This document shows positions 12,189 to 27,500 of a stretch of 64,000 nucleotides of DNA, one piece after another (the stretch's first letter is position 1; the number at the start of each line of letters is the position of its first letter). A program made the position numbers and the translations under genes. Location of the stretch: contig JABBOT010000002.1 in assembly GCA_016165875.1 (NCBI GenBank), forward strand, positions 32,890,997 through 32,954,996, given 5' to 3'. The notes under the pieces were generated by a model. That model made no database searches. It had not been told where the DNA came from and was given only the letters and a program-made list of their open reading frames with translations. This stretch comes from Acanthopleura granulata (Eukaryota > Mollusca > Polyplacophora > Chitonida > Chitonidae).

Positions 12189-12299
12189 ATGAAGCCGTGG
12201 ACTTGGGGGAGTCGCTGATTGTCCACAGAAAGAGGCTGAGCAGTGCTCATGGATCAATACACCAGAAACACCAGCAGAGCTTTACCGCTACAACCCTAG
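12189..12299 (+). promoter_or_regulatory. two short upstream ORFs in the likely GABA-B 5' UTR
   Basis: ATG at 12,189 opens a 9-codon frame ending TGA at 12,218. ATG at 12,249 opens a 16-codon frame ending TAG at 12,299, only 16 bases before the main start. If the 5' UTR covers them they could damp translation. The transcription start is not known. Confidence 0.35.
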
Positions 12300-12315
12300 C
12301 CTTCCGTCCGCGAAA

Positions 12316-12555
12316 ATGGCTGCCAAGGGCCGTTTAACACTCCAGATGCTTGGAAATTGTTTCTTTATCTTTCTAGTTGCTTGTCAGGCTCAAAAACAGA
12401 AACTTCATATTGGTGGAATTTGTACGTTGTCAAACCACTGGTTTGTGCACGCTCGCGTGTTTCCGTACATAATAGGTATCGCCTTTGAGGACATCAACAA
12501 TAACACAGACGTGTTGGCTGACTATGAGTTGGTACTGGATATGGTCGACGACCAG
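12316..12555 (+). CDS. GABBR2: GABA-B exon 1
   Basis: 80 codons. The start context is AAAATGG. Signal peptide core LGNCFFIFLVACQAQ, then LHIGGICTLS and AFEDINNNTDVLADYEL, the first strand and helix of lobe 1. Donor CAG|GTAAGA. Confidence 0.9.
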
Positions 12556-15500
12556 GTAAGATATTTTACCATACGTTGAAACAAATTAAGTTGTCAAGAA
12601 TTAGAAAGCCTTTTTTACTTTCATTTTATCATTGGAACTGTTTTTCTGAAGAATATTTTATTTGTTTTGGTTTTCTTTGAGAGAGTCAAAAGCGTTTAAC
12701 ATGACAGAATCGTTTTACATGCTGTGAAGGAAACTCACAGACATTTCAGGTGTGTCATTATGACAAGGGAAGACATGAAGCTGTGGATAAACACGATTTA
12801 TAACATGAATTTACATTGCCATAATACAACATGCCGGTGGACCTATTTGCTGGCTATCACAAGGTCCGGGCAGATCCATTAAAACACGGCGAATGGCACA
12901 TCAACCGAGGTGACGCACAACGGTACTGAGCTTCATGATGGTCAAAACTGGTTGAGCACCCAATTATGCTGTTAAGTTGCTTGTAACAGTCTGGACAAAC
13001 AATTATCTCTGATCACGCCATATTCCAAAATAATCGATGGCTATTGTTTCTACCTCTTCTCTTCTCTCTTCGTGGAAATGTCCAGGTTTTGCGACATGGG
13101 AATGCTCATGTATGACAAACCATGACTTGTGACCAGGAAATGATAAGACATGCGTTTGATAAAAACAAATTACTAAAATTCAGATTACATAACGACTCTT
13201 TATCTTTATGCTAGGATTCATTCAAGTGTTGTCCAACTGAATAGACCGCAGATTAAGAGATCTGCGTGTTACACAATAAAAAGTCTGGAGATGGCCATGC
13301 CTACCTGTAGGTGTAATTATAGTCCTTATTGTTTGCCTTAAGTTCATTATACAGGTAAGTACGCTGTCCTGAATTTCCACCCACTGCCTTCAAGATATTT
13401 AAGCCTGCCTAAATTAGGTTTAGTGGCCACTCACATACTTGTGGCTAACTAGATCAGAGCAATTACCTAGTCCGCACCTCTCTTTGGTCGGATAGTTCAA
13501 ACCTTCTAAACACCAATGGAAATCGTCGTTTCAGTATATAAGTAACTGAAGGAAACTTGTTCCCGGTGTACAAAATTGCACAAAAGAATTCAACTGGACT
13601 AGTAGCGGCAGAGTTGACAGTAGGTATTTCCTCAGATCTAGTTAATGACAAACTAATTTCGGGGAACGGTTGTTCGAAACGATCCAACTGTAGATCACCT
13701 GTAAAACCTCCAAGCAAAATTTCAGCTCAAATGTGATATGAAACCTCTCAACTCGGACTAAAATCTGATCACTTAGCCACTGATCACTCAACAGTCTGAC
13801 ATGCGTTTCTTTTCATGTGTCAGATAAAATGAAAAATCCCAGCCCTGGCATCGTCCTCCCGGATGTACTTGAATTCTGGGCAAATAAAATCGGAAGCGTC
13901 GCTTTGCTTGTGTTAAAAACTGGTGTATGTTCACTGAGACTCGAATTATTTTTGGGACGCGAATATCATAAGATAAGGTAGAATTGACATAACTCTACTT
14001 TAAATGACTAAATATTAAAGATCTGATTAAAGATGCATATGTTCCTGTTGTTTGCATTATCGGGTGTTCTTTTCTGACATGGATCTCAGTTTGGTTAAAA
14101 CTGTTTTTAGCGATATCCGAGTCGTCATGGATACATGTCGTAGACAACGGATAACTATAAAGTTTGACGATCTCGCATGATAGAGACGGCCTGCTGACAG
14201 AATATGGCGGTTTACTTAGGCAATCAATGTAAAGTCAGCGTAAAAACAATTCTACCAGCTGCAGGCCAAACATGTTTTACTTTTAATGACTTTTTTGTTA
14301 TTTGTTATAATTGAAAGGGCTGTTAGGTTCCATATCTTGTAATCAGCATCACTGTCCACCCAAACTGAGTGCATCATCATTACCTAATTTGGCTTAAACA
14401 TTACATGAACAGTTAGAATAAAAGTCTAACACGGGTAAATTGACAAGAGGCCGGATTTCTCCGGCTACGTGTTACTATTGGCCAACTATCACACGGTCGT
14501 CCCTTGTCTACTTTTACTCTCCATTCCACAGCCTTATATACTTAAGGCACAGCCATACCATTCTACCGTGATTGGGTCTATTGAGATGATTTCAAATCAT
14601 GTAACTCCCCAATCCATTTTCACCTTAATACCTAGTACCCCGCCCCAAAGCACCCGTTAGTTTAACCACGCAGATGTCCACCAAGTCATCTGTAGGTCTT
14701 TTGCATTTCTGGCTTTGGGCATAACTTCGCAGATATCCACCAAAGCATTTCTATGTCCATTGCAGCGTAAATTTGGGCATAGCATCACAGACATCCACCA
14801 AAGCAGCTGCAAGTCTTTGCAGGTCTAGCTTTGGGCATAACTTCGCAGATATCCGTCAAAGCATTTGTAGATCTTTTGTGGGTGTAGCTCTGAGCATAAC
14901 CTGGTGGATATAAATCAAGGCTGTCTAGATCTTTTGTTTCAGCTTTTGGCACATAGCCTAATGGAGAGAGACTCGCAAAAAGACCTGCAAGTATTTGCAG
15001 GTGTAGCTTTTGAACATATAACCACGTTGATAAAACAGCAATGGCGAGGCTGACACATCATCCCCATGTGCCATATATCTCTATGTTGCCAGCCGTTTTT
15101 GCATATAGGGGCATTCTTTTTGACACATTTGAGGTTAGTGTAACAGGGCAGGTACAAGAAACTGCACACACGGTGGTATGTTGAATATGCGGCCTTTTGT
15201 GCCCGTTGTCAATGTGAGGACCACCGGAGAATAGGAGTATTTCCCATACCGCTGTAATTGTTTGGGTGAGAAACATAAGATGGGAACATTTATCCAGGGG
15301 TTCTCATTACGTCGATCAGAATCCTGAGATAGGAACATTTACCAGAGGGTTGTAATTGTGTGAATCAGAATATTAGGCTAGACGCATTCACTATGGGGCT
15401 ATAATGCATGTTTGGATCAACACAGAAGGATAGGAGTATTGGCCAGGGCGTTGTCATTGTTTGGATCAGAACCCTAGGATAGGAACAATTACCAAAGAGT

Positions 15501-18500
15501 TGCATTTGTGTGGATCAGAGCCCTAGGATAGGAGATTTTGCCAGGGCGATATCATTTTGTGAATCAGGAGTGTTCACCAGTGTAATATCATTGTGTGGAT
15601 CAGAACGGTATATGCATTCTCGTTATACAAATCGGAACCATAGGACTAGAGTACTTAACGATGTCCTCCACTCTGTCCTGGGAAAGAATTGACGTTAATA
15701 ATGAATTATAATCTTTCATTTTCCTATGTTTGGATGACGTGATAACTTATCATGGAGTCTTTTCTTGTAGGAAATCTGTGTAATCTGCCGTTCAGTGTAT
15801 GCATAACCATTGTAGCGGAAGTTACACACAAACGTTCAGCTATTCTAATGCCTTTTTATCTATCTTTTAAAACGTCACCACTGAGATCGTAGCTTTGCCA
15901 TATAGAACATGGTATGAAGGTTCTTTGAAATGATGTTCATTTGATATGATAGTTTCAAGATGATAAATCACTGAAAAGTTGCGGAGTCTCTAACATTGTA
16001 CTTGTGGCAAATATATATTGAGAACATATCCAGCCATTGCGTTCACTCACCAATCCTACAAAAAATAATTACCATTTCCTCCTGAATTTGACAGGAATAA
16101 TAGCGGAAACAGCTGAGTGACCCTTGTCTGAAATAGAATGCTGATGTTCTGGGGTCGCGTGGCTCGTACATTGTTAGAAAAGTCCGTGCTTTTACCACAA
16201 TAAGCCCGGTATTTCTACGCGGGTTTTACCTCTACAGTGGCTTTAGTGGTAAAGCATCCTTAATTGGAGAAATACGGGATCTGTGTGGGTCTTACATATA
16301 ATTCCAGACGAACATATTACGGCCATTATGACCGTTATTTTACAGTGAAAACATCTGGCAGTTTGTTGCCAAGTCTGTTGCCCGTTTTACCTTTCTTACC
16401 TATTTTTCAAATATGCTATAACAGTGTCCTTCCCTGGCGACTATCTATTGTGAGGCGTTATTTAACACGACTGTTCATCAGGAAGAATAAGACACATCAC
16501 CACAGGCGCAAATGGATCTGTCTGGTTAAAAGATAAAAAGATATTATGTGGTTGACACACTCAGTTGTTTCTTAGGAAATAAGGCATCATATTAATAAAA
16601 AAAAAACCGTCTCTTTGACGTGGGGAATAATTCTGCGACGAAGTGATGAATGCCGCAAATAACTGAGATAACCTAGAGGATCTATGGTCTGTGTGATAAT
16701 ACTCAATGCCCAGAGCAATGATGAGGTTTTTGCACCACCAAGTTCAGAACCAAAACTGAATTTAATGAAGCAATAAAATCACCGAGGTAATACAATTACA
16801 CAAATATAGGGGAAAGACTGTGCAACAAAGGTAGTAAACTGACAACCCTTGGCTGGTATAGCTTCCGCACACCTGGTAAGTTAGTAACGCTTTTAACTTA
16901 TCGACGCAGAAAAACTTTTTACACGCGCGCGGTAAAGTGGCAAAATAAACACGCTCAATTAATCCGCCCAAGGCTTAAACACACCGAAGCTCTAAAAGTT
17001 ATCAAAACAGTAAATTAACCAGAGCTTTTTGATCACTCCTAAAATGAATAATGGCGATCGAATTTTAGGAAAAGATTAATGTTTAATTAGTCACGACTGT
17101 TCACACAATTAATCTTTCTATACCTTGACTATATACCAAATTACCGCAACATTTCCTGGACTTACTTATCTTCAAGTTACGGCTCGTCCACCCATTGTCA
17201 TCTCTCCACCAACTTCCATTACCTTTAATTTCGCCCCACAAAAGAAAGTACACCAACGTAATGGATTTTTCAAATAAGACGTCTCAGCTGAATCGATTGG
17301 AGGGCGACATGTTGTGTATTCCTACGTGAATATTGTGTGTGTTGGAAGTGATAATAGGCAACCAATGTTAAAGCAATGTTAACACACAGTTAGAACCAAT
17401 AATTGAAGTTTGATATCCGCGAAGAAAGACTCGAGCTACCTGTGTACTTTATGCTTGAGGCTTTCACTGTTCAAGAGAAGACCACCCCATTGTACGCCTA
17501 CATATGTACCACACTGACATATTATTTGCAATAAATTCACCGGCTACACTGATATACGATATTCATTAAACTGGTTAATCAAAGAAGACACAAGCTAATA
17601 TTATCACTATTGTATCGGTGAATACCAACCTGAATCCCTTAATATTTCACATAACACGTCCCATAATTGCTCACCGGCAGATTGGACAGGAGTTATCAGC
17701 AGGATTTCTGTGGTTGGTTTCGACGTTACCTTTGTCATCAAAACGCTAAAATTCACATACAGCTTATTGCATACATAATCAAACATCGCATTTAACTTGC
17801 AGAAAGAAACTGAAAGTAATAAAGCGATATCTTTAAAACTGCCCTGGCCGGACTTTTAATTTCTTGACCCTTGACACGTTCAAATGACGTCACTAACAAT
17901 TTACTAATTGTACGAAACAATTGTCTGTTGATAGAATCAAGTGCATGTTCACAAAACAGATATACAAGTTGATGTAGACAAGAGTAAGCTGATTCAAGCC
18001 AAGGAATGAAGTACCTACTTAATATTGTTTCCACATATCATTGCGCTAGTCGTCGTCAGACCTTTAATTCCCTTGGCGTACTTAGCTTTTAATGTAACGT
18101 TAAGAGAGCTTCGTGCAGGAGGGCCCAGTATCGGCCATAGAGCCCGTGAGAGATCAACGCTCTACATGCCGTTCAGTCAGAGATATATATTTCATCACGC
18201 AAGTGTTCGCCCGATCTCAGTGCATTTGCGCGAAATAAACTGAATGATCTTGGACTCGGGTTACAGGATATTGTAATTCGACATCTGCTCTTTTTCTAGA
18301 TCGCCGAACACTAACCTATACATTCCACGTAAAAAAATGATGTTTAACATGCTTAACATGCTTTACTGAGAACAGTCCACACAGTGATTTGGGCATTGAT
18401 GTGTAAGCAGAACTCTTTTGAAACGCCGCAATAAATCCCAGCGGCCGAATTTGGAAGTCTTTTATTAAAATTTTAAGATTTGTGATAAAGGTAATATACT

Positions 18501-21500
18501 CTCTACATTGCCTTAAGCTCTTACTCGCCTGTATCACTCCGTATAGGGCCATATAACCAATACTTCTCCACGGTACAAATGAGTGTAACCATGGTCAAGC
18601 AACCACCTGTCTTATATGAATTCATTGCACGTAGCTTTGATGTTCGCACGTCAATATTCCGGAGCCTTAATCATATACCAAGTTAAAGGCAAAAACGGTT
18701 CAAATGTAAAGTTACGATTAATTTAAAAACGAATAAGAATAAAAACTTCATCTCAAAAGATAACTTTTTCTGCTTGTATTTTTCCATTCCAGAAATGCAT
18801 ACAATTGTCTGACCTTTATTGTATGACCCGTCATATATATTTTGTCATTAAATATGGTGACGAAGATGGCGACGCCATTCACACAACACTCTCGTTGTGG
18901 CGCATTGTCCACCGAAGGAGGAACATCGGCGCTATGAGTAAAAATTATGATTAAATTAATTTTCAGACATAATTGTTAGTGGTTTCTCTTATTATCTTAT
19001 TATGGTTATTTTCAATTTGAATGGCCCTTTTTTGTAGTGCACATTGTACATTGGTTTATATCCAATGTTTTATCTAATCAAGCGGGCGGTGTGAGCTCAG
19101 GTGCTCCTGACTTTCCCTGTGGCTGTACGTGGGAAGGTCTGCCAGCAATGCGCGGATGGTCCTGAGTTTCCCCTCGGGCTCTGCCCCGTTTCCTCTCACC
19201 ATAATGCTGGCCGCCGTTATCCAAATGAAATATTCTTCAGTACGGCGTAAAACATCACTCAAATAAATAAATCAGAATATCGAATTACGTTCCTGCCTTT
19301 TCAGGCACCTTCGGCTTAATCATGGATACGTTTATTTAACTGAAAGACACAATCATTACAAATTACACTTAGACAGCAATTCATCAATTGTCTGCTAAAA
19401 ACGCTAAATGAAACAACCCCCAAAATCCCCCCTTGCTCCTGGTTATGCCAACGTAGTCTACGTTTTCCGGTAAACTGCATTAACCTATCTGTTCTGGAAT
19501 CGGTAAATTTATCAGCAAACTTAATTCTCTGGTATTCTTTCTACGGATATTATTTTCATCTGTATGATGTTTAGTTCATATCAATTATTAACCAGAAATA
19601 CTAATGACTCCAGAGACGTTAAGCACTGCGTATTTGCCTTAGGTATAGACAGGTATACAAACAGAACTGGATATTGTTCTGCAGACTCAATATGTCATAT
19701 TCTACTCCTACTTGGGGACATCGATTAGGACTACAGCTGACCTTTTATTTTCAAGAACACATTGCACTTCAGAGTATATTTATTTCCACCGTATGCACAA
19801 AACATGGCAGTTTGTAAACGCCATAAGGGTGCGTTATTGAAGTGTATTTATAGCATTTACATTTATTATTTAAAGTTTAATGCTTTCCATTACCTTTTTC
19901 TCAAGTGGATTGGTTTAGATCAGGACCAAAGGTATGCCAACGGGTACAGCTGAAATAGCTCTAACATAAACTGGTCCAGTTGAAATAGCTCTAACATAAA
20001 CAGGTCCAGCTGAAATAGCTCTAACATAAATACACAACTAGTGAAGCCGAATCAGGAAAAATACTGCTTCTTTTTCCAAGGTTTCCAAGTGTTAAATAAA
20101 TGTTACTTCTTGCTTATTTCAGGGAAACCCCGGACTAGCTATGAAAGGATTGTTCGACTACATCACTGAGGGTCCAAGTAGACTGATGCTGATTGGTCCG
20201 GCCAAGTCGGAACCCACAAATGCTATCGCCCAGGTGGCCCATATGTGGAATTTGATGACGGTGAGCTGCAACAATAACATTTCATGCCTTCAACAAGATC
20301 GCCCACAGTTAACTCAGAGGAATAATCTCATCCTAATGAAGATGAAGAATTTATTAATGGGACATATATGGGGCCATTTGTATCTCTGGCTTTCCAGTAA
20401 CAAGATTCCATGTTTACTTGTTTATTTATCTTATGGCGTTTTACTAGGTACTCAAGACTATTTCACTCATACGGGTATTCTTGGGTATTCCAGGGCCCAC
20501 AACCAGCTGAAGTTACTGATTCACCTTCCCCTGGACTTAAACTCACAGCGAATGACATAAGGCTTCGAGTTATTGTGTTGCGCTATCACGCTAACGGCTC
20601 TGCCACGGAGACCACAACAAACTTTTTCCCCAGACAATAATCATTATGAAGCCATGCAGTGTGTGAGGGTATCAAATCTTACCTTTACCGTACTTTATGA
20701 CTGCCATATACTTGTGATCAGATTCAATAAAACCAATACTTTAAAAATGAAAGAGAGAGTACACCAAACTGTAGATATGCAACGTGAAATGATTTACCAA
20801 GTAGCGGTCTGCCCGGGTTTCAGCATAATTTGACGCACTGTGAGCCGTCCTGAATAAGCTGTATTAGGATTGTGAAGTGAGGCAGTACTGCAGACATATT
20901 CAAATTCCATCCCTGTTAGACAGATATGATGTTGAATGTGACCAAGCAAACAAAGTAAGAAACCAAACTGTATATCGTTGGCATGTATTAAGACTCCAGA
21001 CATGAGTTATACAGGGGGGTCTCCGGGGGCGAGGAAGTTAGCGTGCTGGTGCCGTCGTAAGTAGGAAGGTCCGCCACCAACCTGTGGTTCGTTGAGGGTT
21101 TCCCCAGGATTCTACCCTATTTCTTACAACTATAATGCCGGCCGCCGCTGTGCAAGTGAAATATTCTTGAGTGCAGCGTAAAACGTAATAAATAAATAAA
21201 TAAGTTATGTAGTGATTTATTTGTTTTGTGTTTTACGCCGTACTCAAGAAAGTTATGCACTGCTTCACATACATACATAGCAACCTTTGAACGGGTGTCA
21301 CTCCTTACGGGTGTCGCTAAAACTTAGCAATGAAAGCATCCTCCATACACCCTAGTCACGGGTGCTTTTTTCCGTTCAAAGTAAGCAAAACTAGGCCAGT
21401 GAAAGACAGTTCAGAACAACGTATGTTCTGTGGAAAGCTTTGTTTCTCTAGTACATAGAGCTGCATTCACTGCCGTGATATGTCCTTCAGTGCTGAGAGT

Positions 21501-24500
21501 TTGGTAATTGCTACACACAGAGAGGCGTCGGTCACATCTTCAGTGATGAACAATGCTTAGTGTCAGGCTGATGGTGTGAACGGCAAGTCTGCGTACTCTG
21601 TAGACCTAATTCTTTTCATGGTGAAACTATGTCAAGTGGGATATTCATAAGCCTCACAGAATCCCCGTTTTCGCCGTTGATTAATACCAACATCTGCTGT
21701 GATACTTTGCTGAGATTGCGGGTATATCCATGCCAGGGTTTCGTGAAGAGGAATTGGATGGATTGGAATATCAGCCGTTTCAGCTAAATTACCTACGTGG
21801 AAAACAACGATATGGAAGTATTTTTAAAACAGAATATTTGGATCGCATTCCACAAAGCGATTTTAATCAAAGTCAAAAATTTGAAGTTCAAGTTAATACA
21901 CATATAGAGAGTATATTTTATTTATTTATTTGATTAGTGCTTTATGCCGTAGTCAAGAATATTTCATATAGAGCGTATACCTTAGAACTGAAATTATGAG
22001 AGCCTTAATTGTTTTGACAAAAATTAAAATTAGATGTCAGTTTTTAACAAGTTAAATCCAAATGTATATGCAGTGTAGTGTGCCGTTTTATTTTCCACTA
22101 TACATAAACTTTATACAACAGTTTATTCAATGCATTAGCTTTACAAATGGGGTTATGTTGTAATATCGGCGTATTCCAAAATTATCAACATTTCGGTGAG
22201 GCGCATTGCCCAAAGTCGTCCTTGTGCAAGAAATAAAAGATATATAGTTTTAAAAAAAGTTTCATAAGTACTCTGCAACAGGGGCTTATACAAAATTTCC
22301 CAATACTGCTACCTGAAATCCCTTTCATAACATTTATGTTAGAGGTTAGTTAACTAAGTTGTGCTCGCAATAAAATCCGACAAAGGAGATGGTCATGGGT
22401 TTCCCTGAGCTCCGGTTTCCTACCACAATAATGCTGGCCGCCGTCGTATGTAAGTGAAAATATTCTTAATGAGTACCGCGTAGAAATCAACCAAATAAAT
22501 AAACATGTAATAAAATCCGGTGTATAACACATAACGTTCAAATACTGAAGTAAAAACACATGGACTGAAAACATAAAACGCAATAAAGCTGATCAAGATG
22601 ATCTTACTGCTTTTCCAAAATGCACATCATATCAAATATTTAATTTGATGCATTATGGTAATCACTCAGCCAGAAGCCATTTCCGCTTTGTATTAATTAT
22701 TCAGTAGAAAAGGATAAAACACCGATTATGGAAATGTTTTATCCATTCTGCATAACGAAGAAAATATTTGCAAAGTATTTTTTTGCTGTAATGTAATTTT
22801 AGCTTGCATGTTTCTGTCATCAAACAAAGAAAAGAAAATCTCTCAGCACTTTTTGGTGACCCAGTTTTCAAACTCTTTCACTGCCTACTCCGTGCAGTCT
22901 CTTTACCAAATATCTTGAATATGTGGGTTTTTTGAACAGGACATATATTTATTGTGTAGGTTAAAAACTGTAACTAGAGGCATTCTATAAGCTTAAAATG
23001 TAATATTCTGAAGAATATTTTTATTTAACTTTTACAGATATGTGATCTGTATATGTGCCGACCATTGGGAAATTGTACAAATAATAAGTGATTCTGTCGA
23101 GACTGCTTGCCAAATGGCTACCCCAAGGTGCAGAGATGTAACTGAAATTGTAATCTAAAGGAAACAGCCTTGAGTGAGGATTAGTATAGTAATAATATCT
23201 ATAACAAGACAGGCAGTTGCCCTGTGTTCCTTAAGTGGCAAATGGAAGATGGTGGCTAGAGCCTCTTCAGGAGAGGACAAAAGCTATTCTCTGGCCAATA
23301 TCGACGGAAGACGGATTTTAAGGTGTTATCAGTTCCTGGTGGGCAAAGATAAGGATGGAATAAATTAATCCTCACGAAAACAAGAATATCCCTCCTGCAG
23401 TCAATGTTTCCCTGTTTTAACCCTTAACCGCTACGTATAACGGAAGCGAAAAGGATAGTGCTTGGTTAATTAGGTGAGAGTTAGAGTGAACCGCCTTATA
23501 CCGGAGGTTTGATCGTATAAATTACGTCAACTCACCATGATCCATTTAGAATTTTTTCACTTTGCTGTTTCATGATGTCGATATCGAGGTGATCAGAAAT
23601 AGCCTAACTTTGATGTGAATCCAATTTACTGCCTGTCATCGGAGAATGGTCATGATATACCCGCGCATACGCGGAACACTTAAAAGCACTTAAAACGGTA
23701 AGATGCCTGGTCTCCACCAGCGTTTTACATCAGTCGTACCGTGCTATCCTATAATTTCCTCCTCTTGTTTTCCTTGACTTATCGGTGACCTCCACATGAC
23801 AGCAGAATTCCTCCACACCATTCACTAGTGTGGTATTTGGTCGTACACCTGGCACTAATGAATACAGATCATTAGCACACCTTCGTTATGATAGTCTTCT
23901 TCACGCTTTAGTTGTTTGTGCTAGAAAGATGTAACAGACTGGATACAAGATTTGAACAGTCCCAATGATGCAAATGATGTTAACCACACACAATTCATTT
24001 TATAATTTGGCAATCCATCGTTTGAAGTTTTGCCTCGTGTTACAGTTGGCCTCTTGTATAATTGCATGCACTAAGCATCAAGTCCGACATCCCTTCATCC
24101 CTCGTAGGGAATCTCCTAGCCGAAAATCGCTAGACTCATTTCTCAAACAACCTAAAACACTAGTACCCAGCTGAATACGTACGAAATAATATATATATAT
24201 ATATATATACATGTAGTAGATGAAGCTGCTAACATGTAAGAAAGATGCACTCTGCTGTCAATCAAGTCGCTGATCCACAGTACTTCTTAGACGTGTATAA
24301 ATTCTAGATTAGTTTGTAACGTTTTTACAAAACATAGGCGTACAGGGTCACACTTGAATGAATAGATACGGAATATTCTGGTACTTTTAGTACATCGTAT
24401 CAAGTAGCCTCTATGGCGACAAAAACAAGCAATGAGTAAAATGGTACATCTGCACGTGAATTTCTAGGAGGTAAATAGATAAAGAAACTCAACGGATGAT

Positions 24501-27500
24501 GGCATAGAGTTAACAGACGACAGAAATCTGTGCTGGGCAGGCTTTACTAATAGAGATCAAGGAAATAACGCATTGCATCAACGGATTTCAGGGTTATTAA
24601 GGCCTGTAACGAATTGCAAAAAATCAGTTGCACATCAACTGAATGTGAAATACCTGCACTGTTGCATAGTTTTATAATATTTAATTGAGTATGCAATGTA
24701 TTGTCACCCTATCGTTATCCATTGTAATAGAAAAAGTTCGATTTAAAATCCTGAGTATATCTGAAGTAATTGGCTTGTGGGGCGGTATATAGATTAACTT
24801 TGTTTATCTTCAGCTCATCTACTCGGCCCGCTCGTCCGACATCAATAACAGAGCTGTATATAACAGTACGTACGTGGTCAACCCAATTGACAAGAGCTTG
24901 AACCCCGTGCGGCTCGCTATCATGAAGGGCTTCTCCTGGACAAAGGTGGCCACCATTACACTCAATACAGAAGCCTTTTCCTCGGTACGTCAATCTTGAT
25001 GGGAAATTCAACACTCGTGCTCTATTATCAAATTTTGCGTGGGGTTTATTGGGAACAGTGTGACCTTAACATGAGAAGTGCTCATAACATGCTTGTCCTG
25101 TTTCCTAACTCCTATTGTACGTTCTTTTATTTTTTTCCGTTCCCAGCCAAGGGGCTGTCCGCCCAGATATAAATCAGCCAATCTTCTTCCATCATTTAAA
25201 CAGATTGCCTTCCGGTAAACTAGAAATTTTCTTATCTCGACAGTCCATAAAGCTCTTCACAGTGAATTATTTATATTGTCATTCAGGTGAAATGTTACTG
25301 TTTAACAAACAAGATTTCTTAATCACAATATAATGTAATTGGAATCATATCCTTGCAGCAAATGAGTGACTTTCACCAAGTAATGAAAAACAACAACATC
25401 ACCGTTGTGACGTCATCAGTACTCACTGAAAACTCCAATGAGTACATAGCTCAGCACATTGAAACGCTGAAGGTGAGTTTTTCTGTAGTTGCTATATGAA
25501 TTAAACCCTGAAATCCCTTTGACACCAGTCACTTAAATGTCTGTCCCCTAAATGTTTTGATATCAGCGTACATATTCTGAGGAAAAGTTATCATTATTAT
25601 TCTCTGTAGCCATCGAGAGATGTGAACTGAACCCACTACAAGAACTGATCATATTTGGCCTATAAATCTACAATCAACATACCTCACCAAGCTCTTTCAA
25701 TTTTCTGTTTGCAAGCTTTGCACACATTTACCATAGAAGCCGATAGCGCCATCGATGCTTTCGTCCTTTCTCGTGATTATTTAAACCAGAAAGCAGAAAA
25801 GAGCGAAATAACGAAAGTGCGAGACTCCATCAAACCCCACCGTTTCGTCCTTTTGCCTTGATGTTGGCATGCGCACATCCATTTACAAGCGAAAAGGGAC
25901 GAAAAGGGGAGGTTTGGTGGAATCTCGCACTTTCCTTGTTTCGCTCTTTTGTGTTTATACATGAAGCAAACTCGAAAGAAGAAAGTGGCGAAACTAAAGT
26001 ATGAAAGAGCGAGTTGAAAGTTCAAAAGAGCACGGTGAGAAAACCTCGTTGTTTTGCCTCGCACTTTTGTTTCCTGATTTCGTTGTTTCGTCCCTTTGCA
26101 TTATTTTCTGGTCTAGATAATCACTAGAAAGGACGAAAGCACCACTATCGTTTTCATTACATTTACCCTTGTAAACCCCACTGTAAATTACATGTACATG
26201 ACACCGGCCGAATACAGGCTACCGGAATAGAAAGGGTTCTTGGGTACCATAAGCTATAGCCAGACTGTGTCTGTTTATATAGACTTCCAGTGTATACTGA
26301 CTTTCCCAATATGTCATTAGCCTTTTGTGTCCGGCAGGTAACGCCAATAGAAAGTGACCAAATTTTCAAAATTGCCAGGTACAGATTAAATGTGATTTCT
26401 CCCTACACTACTTCATTCGCATTGTCCGGCACTGGGCCAATTCATATGAATATACAAACAGTACTAGCATGGATTAGCCGTGTACGATCAATGAAATATT
26501 CACGACTTCGTGACCATGTGCGCTCGAGCTAGAATTAAACCACCTGTTATTAAAACCTTAATTGTGATCATCTGAAAGCTGGTGGTTTGTCGCGAGATCG
26601 CTTGAAAGCCAGAACTGGAGCATGAAACACATTACTTGTCATACATTAGTCAGCCTTGTTTTCCAATGTTCTTTTTTCATTTCTCATGCGCATTGCTGTT
26701 GAATTTAATCCTGTTCATAAAAGCCTTTAGTTATGGAGTTAGTGGTTAATATCAATACTAATGGTTGATAGTACTTAAATGTTTTGTCTGCAGGACGCAA
26801 GTAAGCTTGGAATCCACGAAGTGAGGTAAGGCCGTAAGGGCAAAACAAAACTGAGTGTCAATTAGAAATGGTGTGTTTTCAGTCGAGATATGCATGCTTT
26901 CAGGTGCCAGGCATACAAGATGGGCATCAACAACATCCAAGGTCGTGTCCAGAAAACACATCTAAGCCGAATATTAAAGAAGCTTTTGATTTCTTGCAGC
27001 AATTTGATGCCCGAATCATCGTGGCCAATATTAACGATTTGTACGTCCGCCAGGTGTTCTGCGAGGTGAGTTGCCTTGGGTGATGCATGACACAATTGCT
27101 ACACTTGACGTACTCAAAACCACTCGGCACACAGGCGCATCTTGTAAGTGAATTCCACAATCTAACTCAGTACAGAAATATCTGATGTAAACCTGTTATG
27201 GCATTCGACTTTACCGGCAAATGTACAGAAATGGCAAAGACAGAAAAGGTTATATGTTCATCTTATCAGAGCTCGATGACACTTACGTGTTAATGTTCGT
27301 TCTCACTCGGTTGCCGCCTGGTTTCTGTTGACAGATCTCTGACGCAGTGCTGTTTTCTTGTTTGCACACCATCATCGACTTTCTTTGCAGCCACACACAA
27401 AAAAAACCGCAAACCTTTTGTAGAGATCAAAGGGATTGCGTAAGCCATGTACCTGTGATAAATTTACCATTGCTTTCTGTTTACACCAATCACTAGATAT

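Larger units (their letters stand above)
12556..20122 (+). other. GABA-B intron 1 (7.6 kb)
   Basis: No exon recognised. It holds two degenerate tandem arrays (about 14,660-15,020 and 15,225-15,650), a SINE copy (about 19,077) and a 30-bp triple repeat just before exon 2. Confidence 0.7.
20261..24813 (+). other. GABA-B intron 2
   Basis: No exon recognised. It holds four SINE copies or fragments (21,010; 21,213; 21,915; 22,375) and an (AT)n tract at 24,188-24,209. Confidence 0.7.

Noticed and set aside
12101..12337. 78-codon frame overlapping the GABA-B start
   Set aside because: It begins with GTG, has no family signature and is out of frame with the clear signal peptide at 12,316.
26795..26826. 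DASKLGIHEV-like stretch after a CAG in GABA-B intron 4
   Set aside because: Exon 4 and exon 5 already join in frame and match the family without a gap; including it would break the alignment.
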